Part shown: in pieces, positions 36,475-50,615 of the stretch | How positions within the stretch are numbered: position 1 is the first letter of the stretch | Layout of the letters: each line of letters begins with the position of its first letter | NCBI GenBank assembly: GCA_024235615.1 | Contig: JACKMB010000001.1 | Coordinates: 682,001-746,000 of the forward strand | Direction of reading: 5' to 3' | DNA: 64,000 bases | Source: Thauera sp. | Lineage (GTDB): Bacteria > Pseudomonadota > Gammaproteobacteria > Burkholderiales > Rhodocyclaceae | Notes under the pieces: generated by a model | Database searches by the model: none | What the model was told of the DNA's origin: nothing | Seen by the model: only the letters and a program-made list of their open reading frames with translations | Program-made: the position numbers and the translations under genes

Positions 36475-39276
36475 TCAGAGTTCCTTCATCAGCGCGGCGG
36501 CCTGCTGATGCATGGGCGTGCCATCCTTGAGGCGCGGCATCAGGGCCTGCAGTTGCGTGCGCGCCTCGTCCTTCTTCCCGGCCTTGACCAGCGCCCGTGC
36601 GAGGTTGAGCTGCAAGGGCAGCAGGTCGGGGCCGATCGAAACGGCACGACGCAAGTTCGCCAGACCGGCATCCACTGCACCGCTTTCCACCTGGATGGTG
36701 CCTACGGTATCGATGATCGCCGGATTTTCGGGCGCAAGCCGCAGCGCCTGCTCGGCGTACTCCAGCGCCTTCGGATCCTTCACCTCGTTGGCCGCCCAAG
36801 CCAGGTTGTTGAGCAGGATCGGGTTCTGCGGGGCCATCTCGGACATGCGCGCGAAGATCTTGACCGCGTCGGCGTAGCGCTTTTCGCCAAGGGCCAGCTC
36901 GCCCAGGTAGCCGCGCAACACGAGATCGGACGGATTGTCCTTCAGCCACGCGTCGGCCATGCGTGCCGCGTCCGCCTTGCGATCCGCACGGACCAGGGCC
37001 GAATGCAGGCGTGCCGCAGCCTGGCCTCCGCCCTTGCGATCGAGCGCCTTGCGGTAGGCAGCCGCGGCCTCCGACCACTGGCTGGCGACCGCATGCACGT
37101 CACCCTCGAGCAGGTAGCCGGCGGGCAGCTCGGGCTGCCGCGACTGGGCCTCGCCGGCGAGTTGCAGGGCGAGCTTCCTGTCGTTGCGCTCGAGCGCCAG
37201 CGCGATCATGCGCTGGCGTGCGTCGATGAGATCGGGGGCGATGCTCAGCGCCTTGCGCAAGGCCTGCTCCGCGGCATGGCCGTCCTTGAGCGAACGATGC
37301 ACGTCGGCGAGGGCCACCAGCGGCTGCGGCGACGCCGGCAGCAGGTTGACCAGGCGATTGAGCGCGGCGATCGCCTGCTGACTGTCACCCGCGGCAAGTT
37401 GGGTGCGGGCAAGCGCCTCGATCGCGCGCGGCTCGCTCTGGTGCGCAGCCGCGACCTTCTGGGCCACCTGCAGCGCCTGTGTGGCCTGCCGTTGCGAGAG
37501 CAGGTGCTGGATGATGGCAAGGTTCGCCCGCACGCTGCCGGGCGAAGCCGCCTCGGCGCGCTCGAGCGTGCGCAGCACCTCGGGCGCTGCCGCCCCCGTG
37601 GCGCGCTGGATCTCGGCGAGCGTCAGCAAGGCCTCGACGTTCTTGGGGTCGTTCTTGACCACGGCCTCGAGACGGGCAATCGCATCCTGCGGCTTGCGTT
37701 CGGCGAGGTCGAGCCGCGCCAGGTTGATCGCCGCGGCGAGGTAGCCGGGCTGCCGGGCGAGCGCCTTCTCGAAGGCCGCTCGTGCCGCCGGGATGTCGCG
37801 TCGGGCGAGCATCAGCCCGCCACGCAGGTTGTCGACCAGCACATTGTCCGGTTGCTTGCGCTCGAGTTCGGCCTGCGCGGCGAGCGCCTTGTCGATCTCG
37901 CCCCGGCGCAGGTGACCCACCACCAGCGCGAGGTCCGCCTGGATCCCGCTCTCGTCCATGCGCGCCGCGGATTCGAGATCCTCGAAGGCGCTGTCGATGT
38001 CGCCTCCCGCCATGCGCGCCACGCCGAGCCGCATGCGTGCCCTCGGATCATCGGGGCTCGCCTTCGACGCAAGTTCGAAATACTCCTCCGAGCGTTCGAA
38101 GTCGCCGTTGGCGAGGAAGACCTGCCCCGCCAGCCCGAGCAGGCGGGCACTCGGCTGCTGCGCCTGCAACAGTGGCTGGAGCAGTTCGAGCGCGCGCTTG
38201 GATTCGCCGGTGGCGAGGTGGGAGACGATCAGGGCCTGCCGAGCGCCGAGATGTCCAGGCACCGCCTGCAGCACCCGGTCGAGATGGGTGCGCGCCAAAG
38301 CATGCTCATTGGTGCGTACGAGGACGGTGCCCGCGAGCAGATCCGCGGGCAGTAGCTGCGGCGCGTCCTTGAGGACCTGCATGACGTCGTCGCGAGCCTC
38401 GGTCAAGCGGTTCTCGCGGAAATGCCGGAGCGCGACCAGGTAGCGGGTCAATGGATGATTGCCCGCCACGGAGCGCATGCTTTCCAGCGCAGCATCGGCC
38501 GCGGCCATGTCGCCGCCGCGCAGCAACTGGCTGACGAGGGCGAAGTGGCCATTCACCGACTTCGGCTGCAGGCGCACGACTTCGCGCAGGGCTTCGACCC
38601 CCTCGGGGGCGCGTCCCTGGCCGATCAACAGATCGGCCAGCAGTGCGTGGGCCTCGGCCGCCTCCGGCGAGCGCCGGACGGCCTCGCGAACCTCGGCCTC
38701 GGCGGCCGCGAGATCGCCCTTGAGGGCGGTGGTGCGGGCGAGCCCGATATGGCTCCGCGCCTCGTCGGGCGCGGCGGCGATCGACTCGAGATAGGATGCG
38801 CGCGCCTTGTCGACGTCCCGTCGCGCCAGGTGAGCGTCGCCCAGTGCCGCCAAGACCGCCGCAAGCGCCTTGGGCTCGCTCACACGCGGGTCGCCGAACT
38901 CGGCGAAGAGCTTGTCGACCTCACCCGCGGCGACGAATGCCGGGGCGAGCTCGACCGCGACCACGTCGCGCGGATGGCCGAGCTCGAGCGCACGCTGCAA
39001 CTCCTTGACTCCACCCGCCACATTGCCCTGGCGCAGATTGATCCGCCCGAGCAGGAAGCGCGCCTCGGCGAGGTTGCCGTTCTGCTGCAGGGCGTTCTTG
39101 AGCTGGATGCTGGCGGCGTCAAGGTCCTGCTTCTCGATGAAGGCCTTCGCCGACACCACCATCTCTTCGGGCGTCTCGCTGCAGCCGGCGAGCAGCAATA
39201 CCGACAGGGCAGCAGCAGCGACACCGGATGCGGCACGGCCGGACCAGCGCGAACGACGACTACGGACTTGGCTCAC
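36475..39276 (-). CDS. prsT: PEP-CTERM system TPR-repeat lipoprotein PrsT
   Basis: A 933-residue outer-envelope lipoprotein. The N-terminus has a signal peptide with lipobox LLLAGC (Cys ~32). The rest is a nearly continuous row of TPR units, about twenty, with the hallmark pairs such as AEARFLLGRINLRQGN and LSIAPDLIDARQRM. Length and architecture match PrsT of the XrtA/PEP-CTERM locus; the PrsK-PrsR-PrsT arrangement is characteristic of bacteria making exosortase-linked exopolysaccharide. It starts GTG, overlapping the PrsR stop (GTGA), and is the last gene of the run. Partners and precise role are not known from sequence. Confidence 0.93.
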   Translation of the reverse strand: MSQVRSRRSRWSGRAASGVAAAALSVLLLAGCSETPEEMVVSAKAFIEKQDLDAASIQLKNALQQNGNLAEARFLLGRINLRQGNVAGGVKELQRALELGHPRDVVAVELAPAFVAAGEVDKLFAEFGDPRVSEPKALAAVLAALGDAHLARRDVDKARASYLESIAAAPDEARSHIGLARTTALKGDLAAAEAEVREAVRRSPEAAEAHALLADLLIGQGRAPEGVEALREVVRLQPKSVNGHFALVSQLLRGGDMAAADAALESMRSVAGNHPLTRYLVALRHFRENRLTEARDDVMQVLKDAPQLLPADLLAGTVLVRTNEHALARTHLDRVLQAVPGHLGARQALIVSHLATGESKRALELLQPLLQAQQPSARLLGLAGQVFLANGDFERSEEYFELASKASPDDPRARMRLGVARMAGGDIDSAFEDLESAARMDESGIQADLALVVGHLRRGEIDKALAAQAELERKQPDNVLVDNLRGGLMLARRDIPAARAAFEKALARQPGYLAAAINLARLDLAERKPQDAIARLEAVVKNDPKNVEALLTLAEIQRATGAAAPEVLRTLERAEAASPGSVRANLAIIQHLLSQRQATQALQVAQKVAAAHQSEPRAIEALARTQLAAGDSQQAIAALNRLVNLLPASPQPLVALADVHRSLKDGHAAEQALRKALSIAPDLIDARQRMIALALERNDRKLALQLAGEAQSRQPELPAGYLLEGDVHAVASQWSEAAAAYRKALDRKGGGQAAARLHSALVRADRKADAARMADAWLKDNPSDLVLRGYLGELALGEKRYADAVKIFARMSEMAPQNPILLNNLAWAANEVKDPKALEYAEQALRLAPENPAIIDTVGTIQVESGAVDAGLANLRRAVSIGPDLLPLQLNLARALVKAGKKDEARTQLQALMPRLKDGTPMHQQAAALMKEL

Positions 39277-40646
39277 GAACCATTCTCCTTTTTGAGGCCG
39301 AAACGGCCGAGCAGATCATATAGGGACGGGCGGCTGACGCCGAGGATCTCGGCAGCGCGCGCGATGTTGCCGTTGGTGCGGGCAATGACCTTGAGGACGG
39401 CGGCGCGTTCGGCATCCTCGCGCACCTGGCGGAGATTGAAGATCGACAGGTCCTCGTCCCCGGCGGCGAGGCCGAGGTCCTCTGCACTGATGCAGTCGCC
39501 GTCGGCCATGATCACGGCGCGCTTGATGCAGTTCTCGAGCTCGCGCACATTCCCGGGCCAGCGATGGGCTTCGATCGCCGAGAGGGCGTCGTCGGCGAGC
39601 ATCGGGGCGCGGCGACCGTTTTCCTTGGCGAAGCGCTGCACGAAGGCGTGGGCGAGGAAGGTCGCGTCGCCCTCGCGCTCGCGCAAGGCGGGGATCTCGA
39701 TGACGATCTCGGCAAGCCGGTAGTAGAGGTCCTCGCGAAACACGCCGGCCTGGATCTGTGCCTTGAGATCACGATGCGTCGCGCACACGATGCGCACATC
39801 GACCGGGATCTCCTCGCGCCCGCCGATGCGCTCGATCGAGCGCTCCTGCAGGAAACGCAGCAGCTTGGCCTGCAGGGCGAGCGGGAGGTCGCCGATCTCG
39901 TCGAGGAAGAGCGTTCCGCCGTTGGCGGTCTCGATCTTGCCGAGGGTCTGGCGCACCGCGCCGGTGAAGGCGCCTTTCTCGTAGCCGAAGAGTTCGCTCT
40001 CGAGCAGGGTGTCGGGGATGGCGGCGCAGTTGATCGCGACGAAGCGCTCGCGCGCGCGCGGCGACAACATGTGCAGTCCGCGCGCGAGGATCTCCTTGCC
40101 GGTACCGCTCTCGCCGAGCAGGGCGACGGTGGCCGACGCGGAGGCGAGCTTCTCGATCGTGCGGCAGATCTTGAGCATGCCGGGGTCGCGGGTGAGCAGA
40201 CCGGAGAGCGGGCTGCCTTCGAGCGCGGCGAGGCGAGCGTTCTCCATCTGCAGGTCGTGCATGCGAAATGCACGCTCGATGGTGAGGTTGAGGAGTTCCG
40301 GCTCGAAGGGCTTGGCGAAGAAGTCGTAGGCGCCCAGGCCGACGGCCTTCACCGCGTTCTCGCGGTCGTGCTGTCCGGTGAGCACGATGACCTTGGTGTC
40401 GGGTGCGAGCGTGAGGATCTCGCGCAGGAGCTTGAACCCTTCGCTCACGTCGTCGGGCGCAGGCGGCAGCCCGAGGTCCATCGTGACCACCGCGGGTTCG
40501 TGCTTGCGAAGCTGCGCGATGGCGCTCTCGCGATCGCTCGCGACCACGGTCTCGCAGGCGTCGAATGCCCAGCGCATCTGCTTTTGCAGCGCGAGATCGT
40601 CTTCCACGATCAGGAGGGTGCGCTGCTTGTCTGACGTCGAATTCAC
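39273..40646 (-). CDS. prsR: PEP-CTERM system sigma-54 response regulator PrsR
   Basis: A 457-residue NtrC-type activator. The receiver domain (residues ~10-125) has phospho-Asp in VVTMDLGLPPAPD. The AAA+ sigma-54 domain (~145-380) has Walker A GESGTGKE near 178 and the sigma-54-contacting GAFTGA loop (in GYEKGAFTGAVRQ). A Fis-type DNA-binding helix-turn-helix ends the protein (ARAAEILGVSRPSLYDLL). It overlaps the prsT start, and prsK lies 3 bases upstream. This protein should activate PEP-CTERM genes with -24/-12 promoters, such as the one at 12729. Confidence 0.95.
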   Translation of the reverse strand: MNSTSDKQRTLLIVEDDLALQKQMRWAFDACETVVASDRESAIAQLRKHEPAVVTMDLGLPPAPDDVSEGFKLLREILTLAPDTKVIVLTGQHDRENAVKAVGLGAYDFFAKPFEPELLNLTIERAFRMHDLQMENARLAALEGSPLSGLLTRDPGMLKICRTIEKLASASATVALLGESGTGKEILARGLHMLSPRARERFVAINCAAIPDTLLESELFGYEKGAFTGAVRQTLGKIETANGGTLFLDEIGDLPLALQAKLLRFLQERSIERIGGREEIPVDVRIVCATHRDLKAQIQAGVFREDLYYRLAEIVIEIPALREREGDATFLAHAFVQRFAKENGRRAPMLADDALSAIEAHRWPGNVRELENCIKRAVIMADGDCISAEDLGLAAGDEDLSIFNLRQVREDAERAAVLKVIARTNGNIARAAEILGVSRPSLYDLLGRFGLKKENGS

Positions 40647-40649
40647 TGT

Positions 40650-42719
40650 CTATGTGCCCATCGCGGTAGATTGCCCGTCCTCACGCCGGATGCGGGGTAG
40701 CTCGATGGTGACGCGCGTGCCGCGCCCGACCTCGCTATCGTAGTGCAGCGCACCACCGATTTCCTCGAGGTACTGCCTGGTCTCGTAGACCCCGATCCCC
40801 ATCCCGCTCGACTTGGTGGTCTGGAAGGGTCGCGAGAGCCGTTCGCGGACGAACTCTGCAGTCATCCCGCAACCATTGTCCTCGACGACCACGTTCGCCC
40901 GCCCGTCCGTCCCGGCTGCGAGAGTCAAGGTGACCTTACCATCCTGTGGCGTCGCATCCAGTGCATTTTGCACGACATGACCGACGATTCTTTCCAGCCT
41001 CTGCGGGTGGGCGCTGACCTCGACCGACCCGGCGCCCTCGAGTGCGATCTCGACGACCGGCAGCTGCCCGCGCTTCGAGTCGCAGACCGCACGCAGCAGT
41101 GCGGGCAGATCCAGCGCCCGCGGCGGATCGATCGAGCGCTTCTCCTGAAGCTGGGTCATCAGCCCGCGCATGCGCGCCTCCACGTTCGCCACCGTCTCGA
41201 GCATGTCCTGCTGGAACTCAGGGTTGTCACGATGGCGCTGCGCGTTCTTGAGCATCAACGAGAGCTGGGCGACGAGGTTCTTGAGGTCATGAACCACGAA
41301 GGCGGACATGCGGTTGAAGGAGTCGAACTTGCGCGCCTCGAGCAGGGCCTCGGCCGCAAGCATGCGGTCGAGATAGCCTGCAGCCTGGCGTTGCGCCGTC
41401 TTGAGCAGGTCGAGCACCTCCCAGTCGATATCGAAGGGCGCGCGTGGAGAACTGAGCACGACGAACCCGATCAGGCGCTCGGCCGTCTGCAGCGGAATGA
41501 CCAGCCAGGCGTCGTCGAGATGCGAGAGCCACGCCGGCAGCACGAGCCCCTCGTAGCGTCCGGGCTGCATGCGGTACTCCTCGAGGTCGACCACCCAGCC
41601 TCGGCCGGCCAGAAAGGCGCACAGCGGCGAGTCGAGGCTGTCGACGGCATCGACCACGGGGTGGTTGAAGCGCGAATGCAGCTTGCACTTGCCGTAGCCA
41701 TCGGCAAGCCACAGCGCTCCCCCGGGACTCTCCACCAGATCGGACAGGGCCTTGATGACCGACTGCCCGAGATCGAGGCTGCGGTCGGCAGAAGACAGCG
41801 CCTGGGTGAAACGCAGCCATTCGGCGCGGTAGTCGTAGCGGTAGGGAAAGAGATGCTTGCTGATGAAGACGCGCAGGCGGGCGCGCACCGCCCCCGAGAA
41901 CAGCAGCGCCCCGAGCAGCACGAGCCCCGCGAAGAGGAGCGCCATCTGCAGCGCGCGTCCCCAGTCGCCACCGAAGTAGCGCACGTAATAGGCGGCGCCG
42001 GCGATGACCAGGAGATAGAGCCCCGCCCCGGCCAGCGCGGTCGAATGGAACACCACCTCGCGCGAGACCGACATGCGCAGGGTCCACGACGGGCTGCGCG
42101 TTCCGGCAATCGCGATCAGCGGGATCAGCAGTGCATGGGCGATACCCCGTGTCGCCAAGACGTCGGCGTCGAGGCGCGAGAACAGCAAGGCATCGGCGAA
42201 CAGGTAGAGTTCGAAGATGTATCCCGCCGCAAGTGCGAGGCAGAGCGGCTTGAGCCCCCAACGCGAGACGGAGGGCATGCCCCGGTAGAGCTGCTCGACG
42301 AGCATCAGCCCCACGACCGCATGCGTTAGCCACGCACCGATAACGGGTTCTACCGGCAGCGTACCCGCGAGCCCCGCCCACTCGAGCATCAGCGCAAGAA
42401 TCTGCAGCGACACGGCCGCCACGGCCGCATACGCTGGCCAGCGCAACCATCCACCCCACAGAGGTCGCGAGAGCACGATCAGGAACGCGTACCAGGCAGC
42501 CACGCGCACAACGTCGAGGATGACCGCGACGGTGCCGATCAGCGCCCCGTCTCCACGCGCGGCGAGCGCGGAACATGCTGCCCACAGACCAGAAATGGCG
42601 ACGGCGGCGAACAACACGCCACCCGGAAGCGCCCCCCTCCAGGCGAAGAAAATGTATAGCGCGAAGAAGGCAAAGGCTACGGCTGCAACCCCATAGCTCC
42701 AGATCGCAACCTCAGCCAC
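40650..42719 (-). CDS. prsK: PEP-CTERM system histidine kinase PrsK
   Basis: A 689-residue membrane kinase. About eight to ten hydrophobic helices fill residues 1-290. A GAF-like domain covers ~315-455. The dimerisation/phosphoacceptor helix contains the H-box SAFVVHDLKNLVAQL near residue 480. The HATPase domain has N-box NALDAT, VVEDNGCGM, and GMGIGVYETRQYL. The domain order and length agree with PrsK. It lies 3 bases upstream of prsR in the same operon, 75 bases downstream of the sugar transferase gene. The signal sensed by the membrane and GAF parts is unknown. Confidence 0.94.
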   Translation of the reverse strand: MAEVAIWSYGVAAVAFAFFALYIFFAWRGALPGGVLFAAVAISGLWAACSALAARGDGALIGTVAVILDVVRVAAWYAFLIVLSRPLWGGWLRWPAYAAVAAVSLQILALMLEWAGLAGTLPVEPVIGAWLTHAVVGLMLVEQLYRGMPSVSRWGLKPLCLALAAGYIFELYLFADALLFSRLDADVLATRGIAHALLIPLIAIAGTRSPSWTLRMSVSREVVFHSTALAGAGLYLLVIAGAAYYVRYFGGDWGRALQMALLFAGLVLLGALLFSGAVRARLRVFISKHLFPYRYDYRAEWLRFTQALSSADRSLDLGQSVIKALSDLVESPGGALWLADGYGKCKLHSRFNHPVVDAVDSLDSPLCAFLAGRGWVVDLEEYRMQPGRYEGLVLPAWLSHLDDAWLVIPLQTAERLIGFVVLSSPRAPFDIDWEVLDLLKTAQRQAAGYLDRMLAAEALLEARKFDSFNRMSAFVVHDLKNLVAQLSLMLKNAQRHRDNPEFQQDMLETVANVEARMRGLMTQLQEKRSIDPPRALDLPALLRAVCDSKRGQLPVVEIALEGAGSVEVSAHPQRLERIVGHVVQNALDATPQDGKVTLTLAAGTDGRANVVVEDNGCGMTAEFVRERLSRPFQTTKSSGMGIGVYETRQYLEEIGGALHYDSEVGRGTRVTIELPRIRREDGQSTAMGT

Positions 42720-42794
42720 CCCGCCCCCCTCGCCGTCTCATCCGCAGCACATGCCCGCCCGAATCACCTGCGGCTTCGGCCCGCGCGCGCGGGC

Positions 42795-44180
42795 TCAGTG
42801 CGCGCCTTCGCCCGTCAGCACTACCCGGACGGTTTCGAAGAGCACCAGCGTATCCAGAATCAAGGAGTGATTCTTCACGTAATAGAGGTCGTACTGGAGC
42901 TTCTCGGCAGCATCATCGACCGAGGCTCCGTACTGGTACCGCACCTGCGCCCAACCCGTGACACCGGGCTTGACGCAGTGGCGCACGGCGTAGAACGGGA
43001 TCTGCTGGGTCAGCTGATCGACGAAATACGGGCGCTCCGGGCGCGGGCCGACCAGGCTCATGTCGCCATTGAGGACGTTGAAGAGTTGCGGAAGCTCGTC
43101 GATCCTGAGCTTGCGGATGAAGCGTCCGATCCGTGTCACGCGATCGTCGTTCGAACTCGCCCATCTGGGCTTGCCGTCCTTCTCCGCGTCCCGGCGCATG
43201 CTGCGGAACTTGATCACCCGGAAGGGTCGACCGCCCCGCCCCACCCGCTCCTGCGAGTAGAAGATCGGCGCGCCGTCCTCCAGGACGATCAACAGGGCCG
43301 TCAACACCATCACCGGCATCGCTACGAGCAGGAGCACAGTGCCGACCACGAGGTCGAAGCAGCGCTTGACGAAGGTACGCGTCCAGCCTTGGCGAAAGCC
43401 GTCCCCGTAGATCAGCCAGCTGGCCCGCAGCGAATCCAGCCGCACCTGGCCCTGGACGCGCTCGAAGAAGCTCGACAGATCGAGGATGCGCGTGCCAAGG
43501 AGCTTGCAATCGAGCAGCTCGCGCAAGGAAAGCACTCCCCCCCTGCGCTCGCGGACCGCGACGATCACCTCGTCCACGCGAAGGTTGCGCACGACGTCGA
43601 GCAGACTGCCCGGCGGAAGCACCTCGCGCGGCTCGACCTCGATGCGTTCATTGCCCCCGACCGGCAGGAAACCGACCACGTCGACACTGCGCTGCAACGG
43701 CCGTGTCAGGTCCTGATGCACCATCCTCGCGTCCCTCCCCGTCCCGACGATCAGCACCCTCGGCACGAACAGGGCCGACGCCTGACGCTGATTGACCAGG
43801 CCGCGCGCAAGAAGGAGGAAGCATAGGAGCAGCAGTACACTGACCTGGAGCGAATGGGGCTCAATCTCGGACCACGGCAACAGCCCGAAAACGAGATAGG
43901 CTACCGGCACACTGACCGTGAGCGAGAGCGCCACGCGTGCGAAGGCCTGCCGGTGCGAGCGTTGGTACACCGGCCGGTACAAGCCCATCGCCGCGTTGAG
44001 TGCGATCATGCTCGCAGCGAACGTGAGCGCCGACGGAATACAGACCGCCCAATCGACCGCACTTGTGGGTGTAACGAGCAACGCAACTGCCCCGAGCACG
44101 ACCGCAAATAGCGTCAATGCGTCGAACAACACCTGCTGCAGGGTGTGCGTGGGAAGGTAATGGCTGAACACCTTCAACAT
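42795..44180 (-). CDS. XrtA/PEP-CTERM-type undecaprenyl-phosphate sugar transferase (TIGR03013-like)
   Basis: A 461-residue initiating glycosyltransferase of the polyprenol-phosphate hexose-1-P transferase type. Four or five membrane helices (residues ~15-115) lead to a CoA-binding-like middle region, then the C-terminal bacterial sugar transferase domain (~270-460): [33 protein letters not shown], and [19 protein letters not shown]. It primes exopolysaccharide repeat synthesis in exosortase-carrying genomes. I prefer ATG 44180, 15 bases inside the frame, which gives the family-like start [10 protein letters not shown] and has GAGG upstream. It begins the minus-strand prs run. Confidence 0.9.
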   Translation of the reverse strand: MLKVFSHYLPTHTLQQVLFDALTLFAVVLGAVALLVTPTSAVDWAVCIPSALTFAASMIALNAAMGLYRPVYQRSHRQAFARVALSLTVSVPVAYLVFGLLPWSEIEPHSLQVSVLLLLCFLLLARGLVNQRQASALFVPRVLIVGTGRDARMVHQDLTRPLQRSVDVVGFLPVGGNERIEVEPREVLPPGSLLDVVRNLRVDEVIVAVRERRGGVLSLRELLDCKLLGTRILDLSSFFERVQGQVRLDSLRASWLIYGDGFRQGWTRTFVKRCFDLVVGTVLLLVAMPVMVLTALLIVLEDGAPIFYSQERVGRGGRPFRVIKFRSMRRDAEKDGKPRWASSNDDRVTRIGRFIRKLRIDELPQLFNVLNGDMSLVGPRPERPYFVDQLTQQIPFYAVRHCVKPGVTGWAQVRYQYGASVDDAAEKLQYDLYYVKNHSLILDTLVLFETVRVVLTGEGAH

Positions 44181-44257
44181 CGAGGGCCTCTGCATTGGTT
44201 TGAGAAGAGATGGAGCGGTCCCAAGCTGGAGGACCCTGGCGGAGTGCGACGCGCTCG

Positions 44258-44268
44258 CCCCCCCCCCC
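44258..44268. repeat. Homopolymeric C11 tract upstream of the sugar transferase
   Basis: Eleven consecutive C (G on the minus strand) lie about 78 bases upstream of the preferred start of the initiating sugar transferase gene. The tract sits in a non-coding 290-base gap and may be phase-variable. Confidence 0.85.
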
Positions 44269-44486
44269 GCTCACGATTTGAGCTTAGACAATCGCTGACC
44301 GGACACGCGTGACGCACATCACGTCGAAGGCCGCTCAGGCCCCCATTTCGAACCCGACGAGCACAATCACACGCGCGCCATCGGAAGAGGAAATGCCGCA
44401 CTGCAACATTCGCGGTTGATTTTAGCATGCGAAGGTTGTAGCGTCGGCTACGTTACCCCAGAACGCTTTCATACAAGGAGAAGCAA

Positions 44487-44936
44487 GTGACCCAACCTCA
44501 ACGCGATTTCAGCGAGGTCTACGGCCTCGGTTTCGAAGACCTGCACGTTGGCCGGACCGCCTCGGTCTCGCGCACCGTCAGCGAGGCCGACATCCTCATG
44601 TTCGCTGGTGTTTCGGGCGATACCAACCCGGTCCATCTCGATGAAGAGTTTGCCGCGAGCACGATGTTCGGCGGCCGGATCGCGCATGGCATGCTATCTG
44701 CCGGGCTCATCTCGGCGGTATTCGGCACCCGCCTGCCAGGCCCCGGCTGCATCTATCTGTCGCAGAGCCTGAAATTCAAGGCCCCGGTGAAGATCGGCGA
44801 CACGGTCGTGGCGCGCGTCACCGTCAAGGAGCTGAAGGCCGAGAAGCGTCGCGCCGTTTTCTCGACGGTCTGCACCGTGGGCGACAAGGTGGTCATGGAC
44901 GGCGAAGCCGAGATTCTCGTTCCGGCCCGCGGCTGA
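44487..44936 (+). CDS. MaoC-like (R)-specific enoyl-CoA hydratase
   Basis: A 149-residue hot-dog-fold hydratase. The R-hydratase signature has the catalytic Asp and His of FAGVSGDTNPVHLDEEFA near residues 33-50, followed by GRIAHGMLSAGLIS. Related PhaJ enzymes convert trans-2-enoyl-CoA to (R)-3-hydroxyacyl-CoA, linking beta-oxidation to polyhydroxyalkanoate or lipid synthesis. An AAGGAGAAG SD sits about 8 bases before the ATG. It stands between the prs run and the rRNA operon and has no evident operon partner. Confidence 0.9.
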   Translation: MTQPQRDFSEVYGLGFEDLHVGRTASVSRTVSEADILMFAGVSGDTNPVHLDEEFAASTMFGGRIAHGMLSAGLISAVFGTRLPGPGCIYLSQSLKFKAPVKIGDTVVARVTVKELKAEKRRAVFSTVCTVGDKVVMDGEAEILVPARG

Positions 44937-44970
44937 TCCACGGTGCTCGCGACCTGCGTCGCCCCGGCGA

Positions 44971-44994
44971 GGCGATGCGATGCAGCGCATCGCC
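44971..44994. terminator. Hairpin after the MaoC gene
   Basis: GGCGATGCG (44971-44979) and CGCATCGCC (44986-44994) pair perfectly around a 6-base loop, 35 bases after the hydratase stop. There is no T run, so termination is uncertain. Confidence 0.4.
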
Positions 44995-45179
44995 AGCCAC
45001 TTACGACAGCGGCGCAGGTCGGGATGAAACACTGGATGGCAGCGCAGGCCAGCAACGAAGGCCTCGGCTGCGGTGGCGGAGCCGAACGGTTGCACAGTCC
45101 GGTTTCGACCTGCAGGCGGACCTGCTTTCGGGAAGATCTCTGAGGCGACGCGTTGGATCTCGTGACGGGTATACGGCGC

Positions 45180-45213
45180 AACGCCCCAGGCACGAAGAGG
45201 TGCGTGGGGCGTT
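45180..45213. terminator. Strong hairpin between MaoC and 5S rRNA genes
   Basis: AACGCCCC and GGGGCGTT enclose an inner GCAC/GTGC stem. A T-rich tail (GTTTTG) follows on the plus strand only, so it suits termination of the hydratase transcript best, and may also end the rRNA transcript from the other side. Confidence 0.65.
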
Positions 45214-45226
45214 GTTTTGTGGGTTA

Positions 45227-45341
45227 GTCTGACGATGACCTACTTTCACGAGGGCGGACCTCACTATCATCGGCGCGTGTGCGTTTCACGGTCCTGTTCG
45301 GGAAGGGAAGGGGTGGTTCCACACAGCTATGGTCGTCAGAC
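45227..45341 (-). rRNA. rrf: 5S ribosomal RNA
   Basis: About 115 bases whose ends GTCTGACGA and TCGTCAGAC pair to form helix I. The conserved core CCCGAACAGG and GTAGGTCATC are present. It is the last product of the minus-strand rRNA operon. End positions are approximate to a few bases. Confidence 0.95.
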
Positions 45342-45459
45342 TTTGACTTGTTCTTCAGCGTTTTGGCTGCTGAAGCAAAGATTGGAAGAAGTGTTGTGTG
45401 ATTGTCTGGAGATCGTGTGATGTCCAGAGGATCGAGTTCGTTTTGTTTTGAAGGTTATA

Positions 45460-48345
<2,886 letters not shown>

Positions 48346-48508
48346 CTATAACCTTGGACCCTCCTCGATGTTGCCACCGCGAAGGCCCGCGTACAGGAAC
48401 GAACTCGTTTGTGCGACCCGACGCTACGCTGACAAGCTCAGCGCCGGATCAATGCAATCACACAACTTGCAGTACGCACCGGCTCGGTACGTACTACACT
48501 TCTTCCAC

Positions 48509-48522
48509 TTTGTTAAAGAGCA
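48509..48522 (-). promoter_or_regulatory. boxA-like antitermination element in the 16S-23S spacer
   Basis: TGCTCTTTAACAAA on the minus strand, about 165 bases upstream of the 23S start, is the classic boxA recognised by the Nus antitermination complex. The rest of the ~296-base spacer between tRNA-Ala and 23S shows no other feature. Confidence 0.75.
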
Positions 48523-48641
48523 CGACTCGTGAAGAGTCAGGAGTAAGGAGTGCCGTGCACACCACGCACGTCCCACTCGTCACGCCTGACGCCACACACC
48601 CCTCGAGGACTTTCCACACTGCAGGATTTTCCACCCTGCGC

Positions 48642-48717
48642 TGGTGGAGCTGGTCGGGATCGAACCGACGACCTACGGCTTGCAAAGCCGCCGCTCTCCC
48701 AGCTGAGCTACAGCCCC
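48642..48717 (-). tRNA. tRNA-Ala (anticodon UGC)
   Basis: A 76-base cloverleaf in the rRNA spacer: acceptor GGGGCTG pairing with CAGCTCC, encoded CCA, anticodon TGC in loop TTTGCAA, and T arm GTCGG/CCGAC. It is the usual second spacer tRNA. Confidence 0.97.
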
Positions 48718-48740
48718 CCTGTCTCGAGCATCCCTTGATT

Positions 48741-48817
48741 TGGTGGGTCTGGTTGGGTTCGAACCAACGACCCCCGCCTTATCAAGACGGTGCTCTAACC
48801 AGCTGAGCTACAGACCC
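48741..48817 (-). tRNA. tRNA-Ile (anticodon GAU)
   Basis: A 77-base cloverleaf: acceptor GGGTCTG pairing with CAGACCC, encoded CCA, anticodon GAT in loop TTGATAA, and T arm GTTGG/CCAAC. It precedes tRNA-Ala in the transcript. Confidence 0.97.
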
Positions 48818-48888
48818 TCATCCGAGGCTCTTCTCGCCTGAACAACCGATAAGTTGTGGATACTTGGCCGTCGCGGCCTGATCTCTTG

Positions 48889-50424
<1,536 letters not shown>

Positions 50425-50586
50425 CAATCCAGCAAAGTACTCAAATAACTGACTTTCATCAGCATGAGCACCAATCATTGCGATACTTCCGCGACCAAAG
50501 TCGCCGACCGCAACAACCAAGCACCCACACTTATCGGTTGTCCAAGTTTTTAAAGAATCGCTGCGTTGCCGCAGCGAAGAAGCGAG

Positions 50587-50615
50587 ATTATGTAGAACCT
50601 ACATCACCCTGTCAA
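50587..50615 (-). promoter_or_regulatory. rRNA operon promoter
   Basis: On the minus strand, TTGACA (50610-50615) and CATAAT (50587-50592) are separated by 17 bases, about 165 bases before the 16S start. The leader between holds a boxA-like ATTCTTTAAAA near 50548-50558. Confidence 0.85.

Noticed and set aside
44390-44440. Sigma-54-like TTGCA element for the sugar transferase (minus strand)
   Set aside because: The GC half is present but the essential GG and TGGCA of the -24 part are missing, so no sigma-54 promoter is claimed there.
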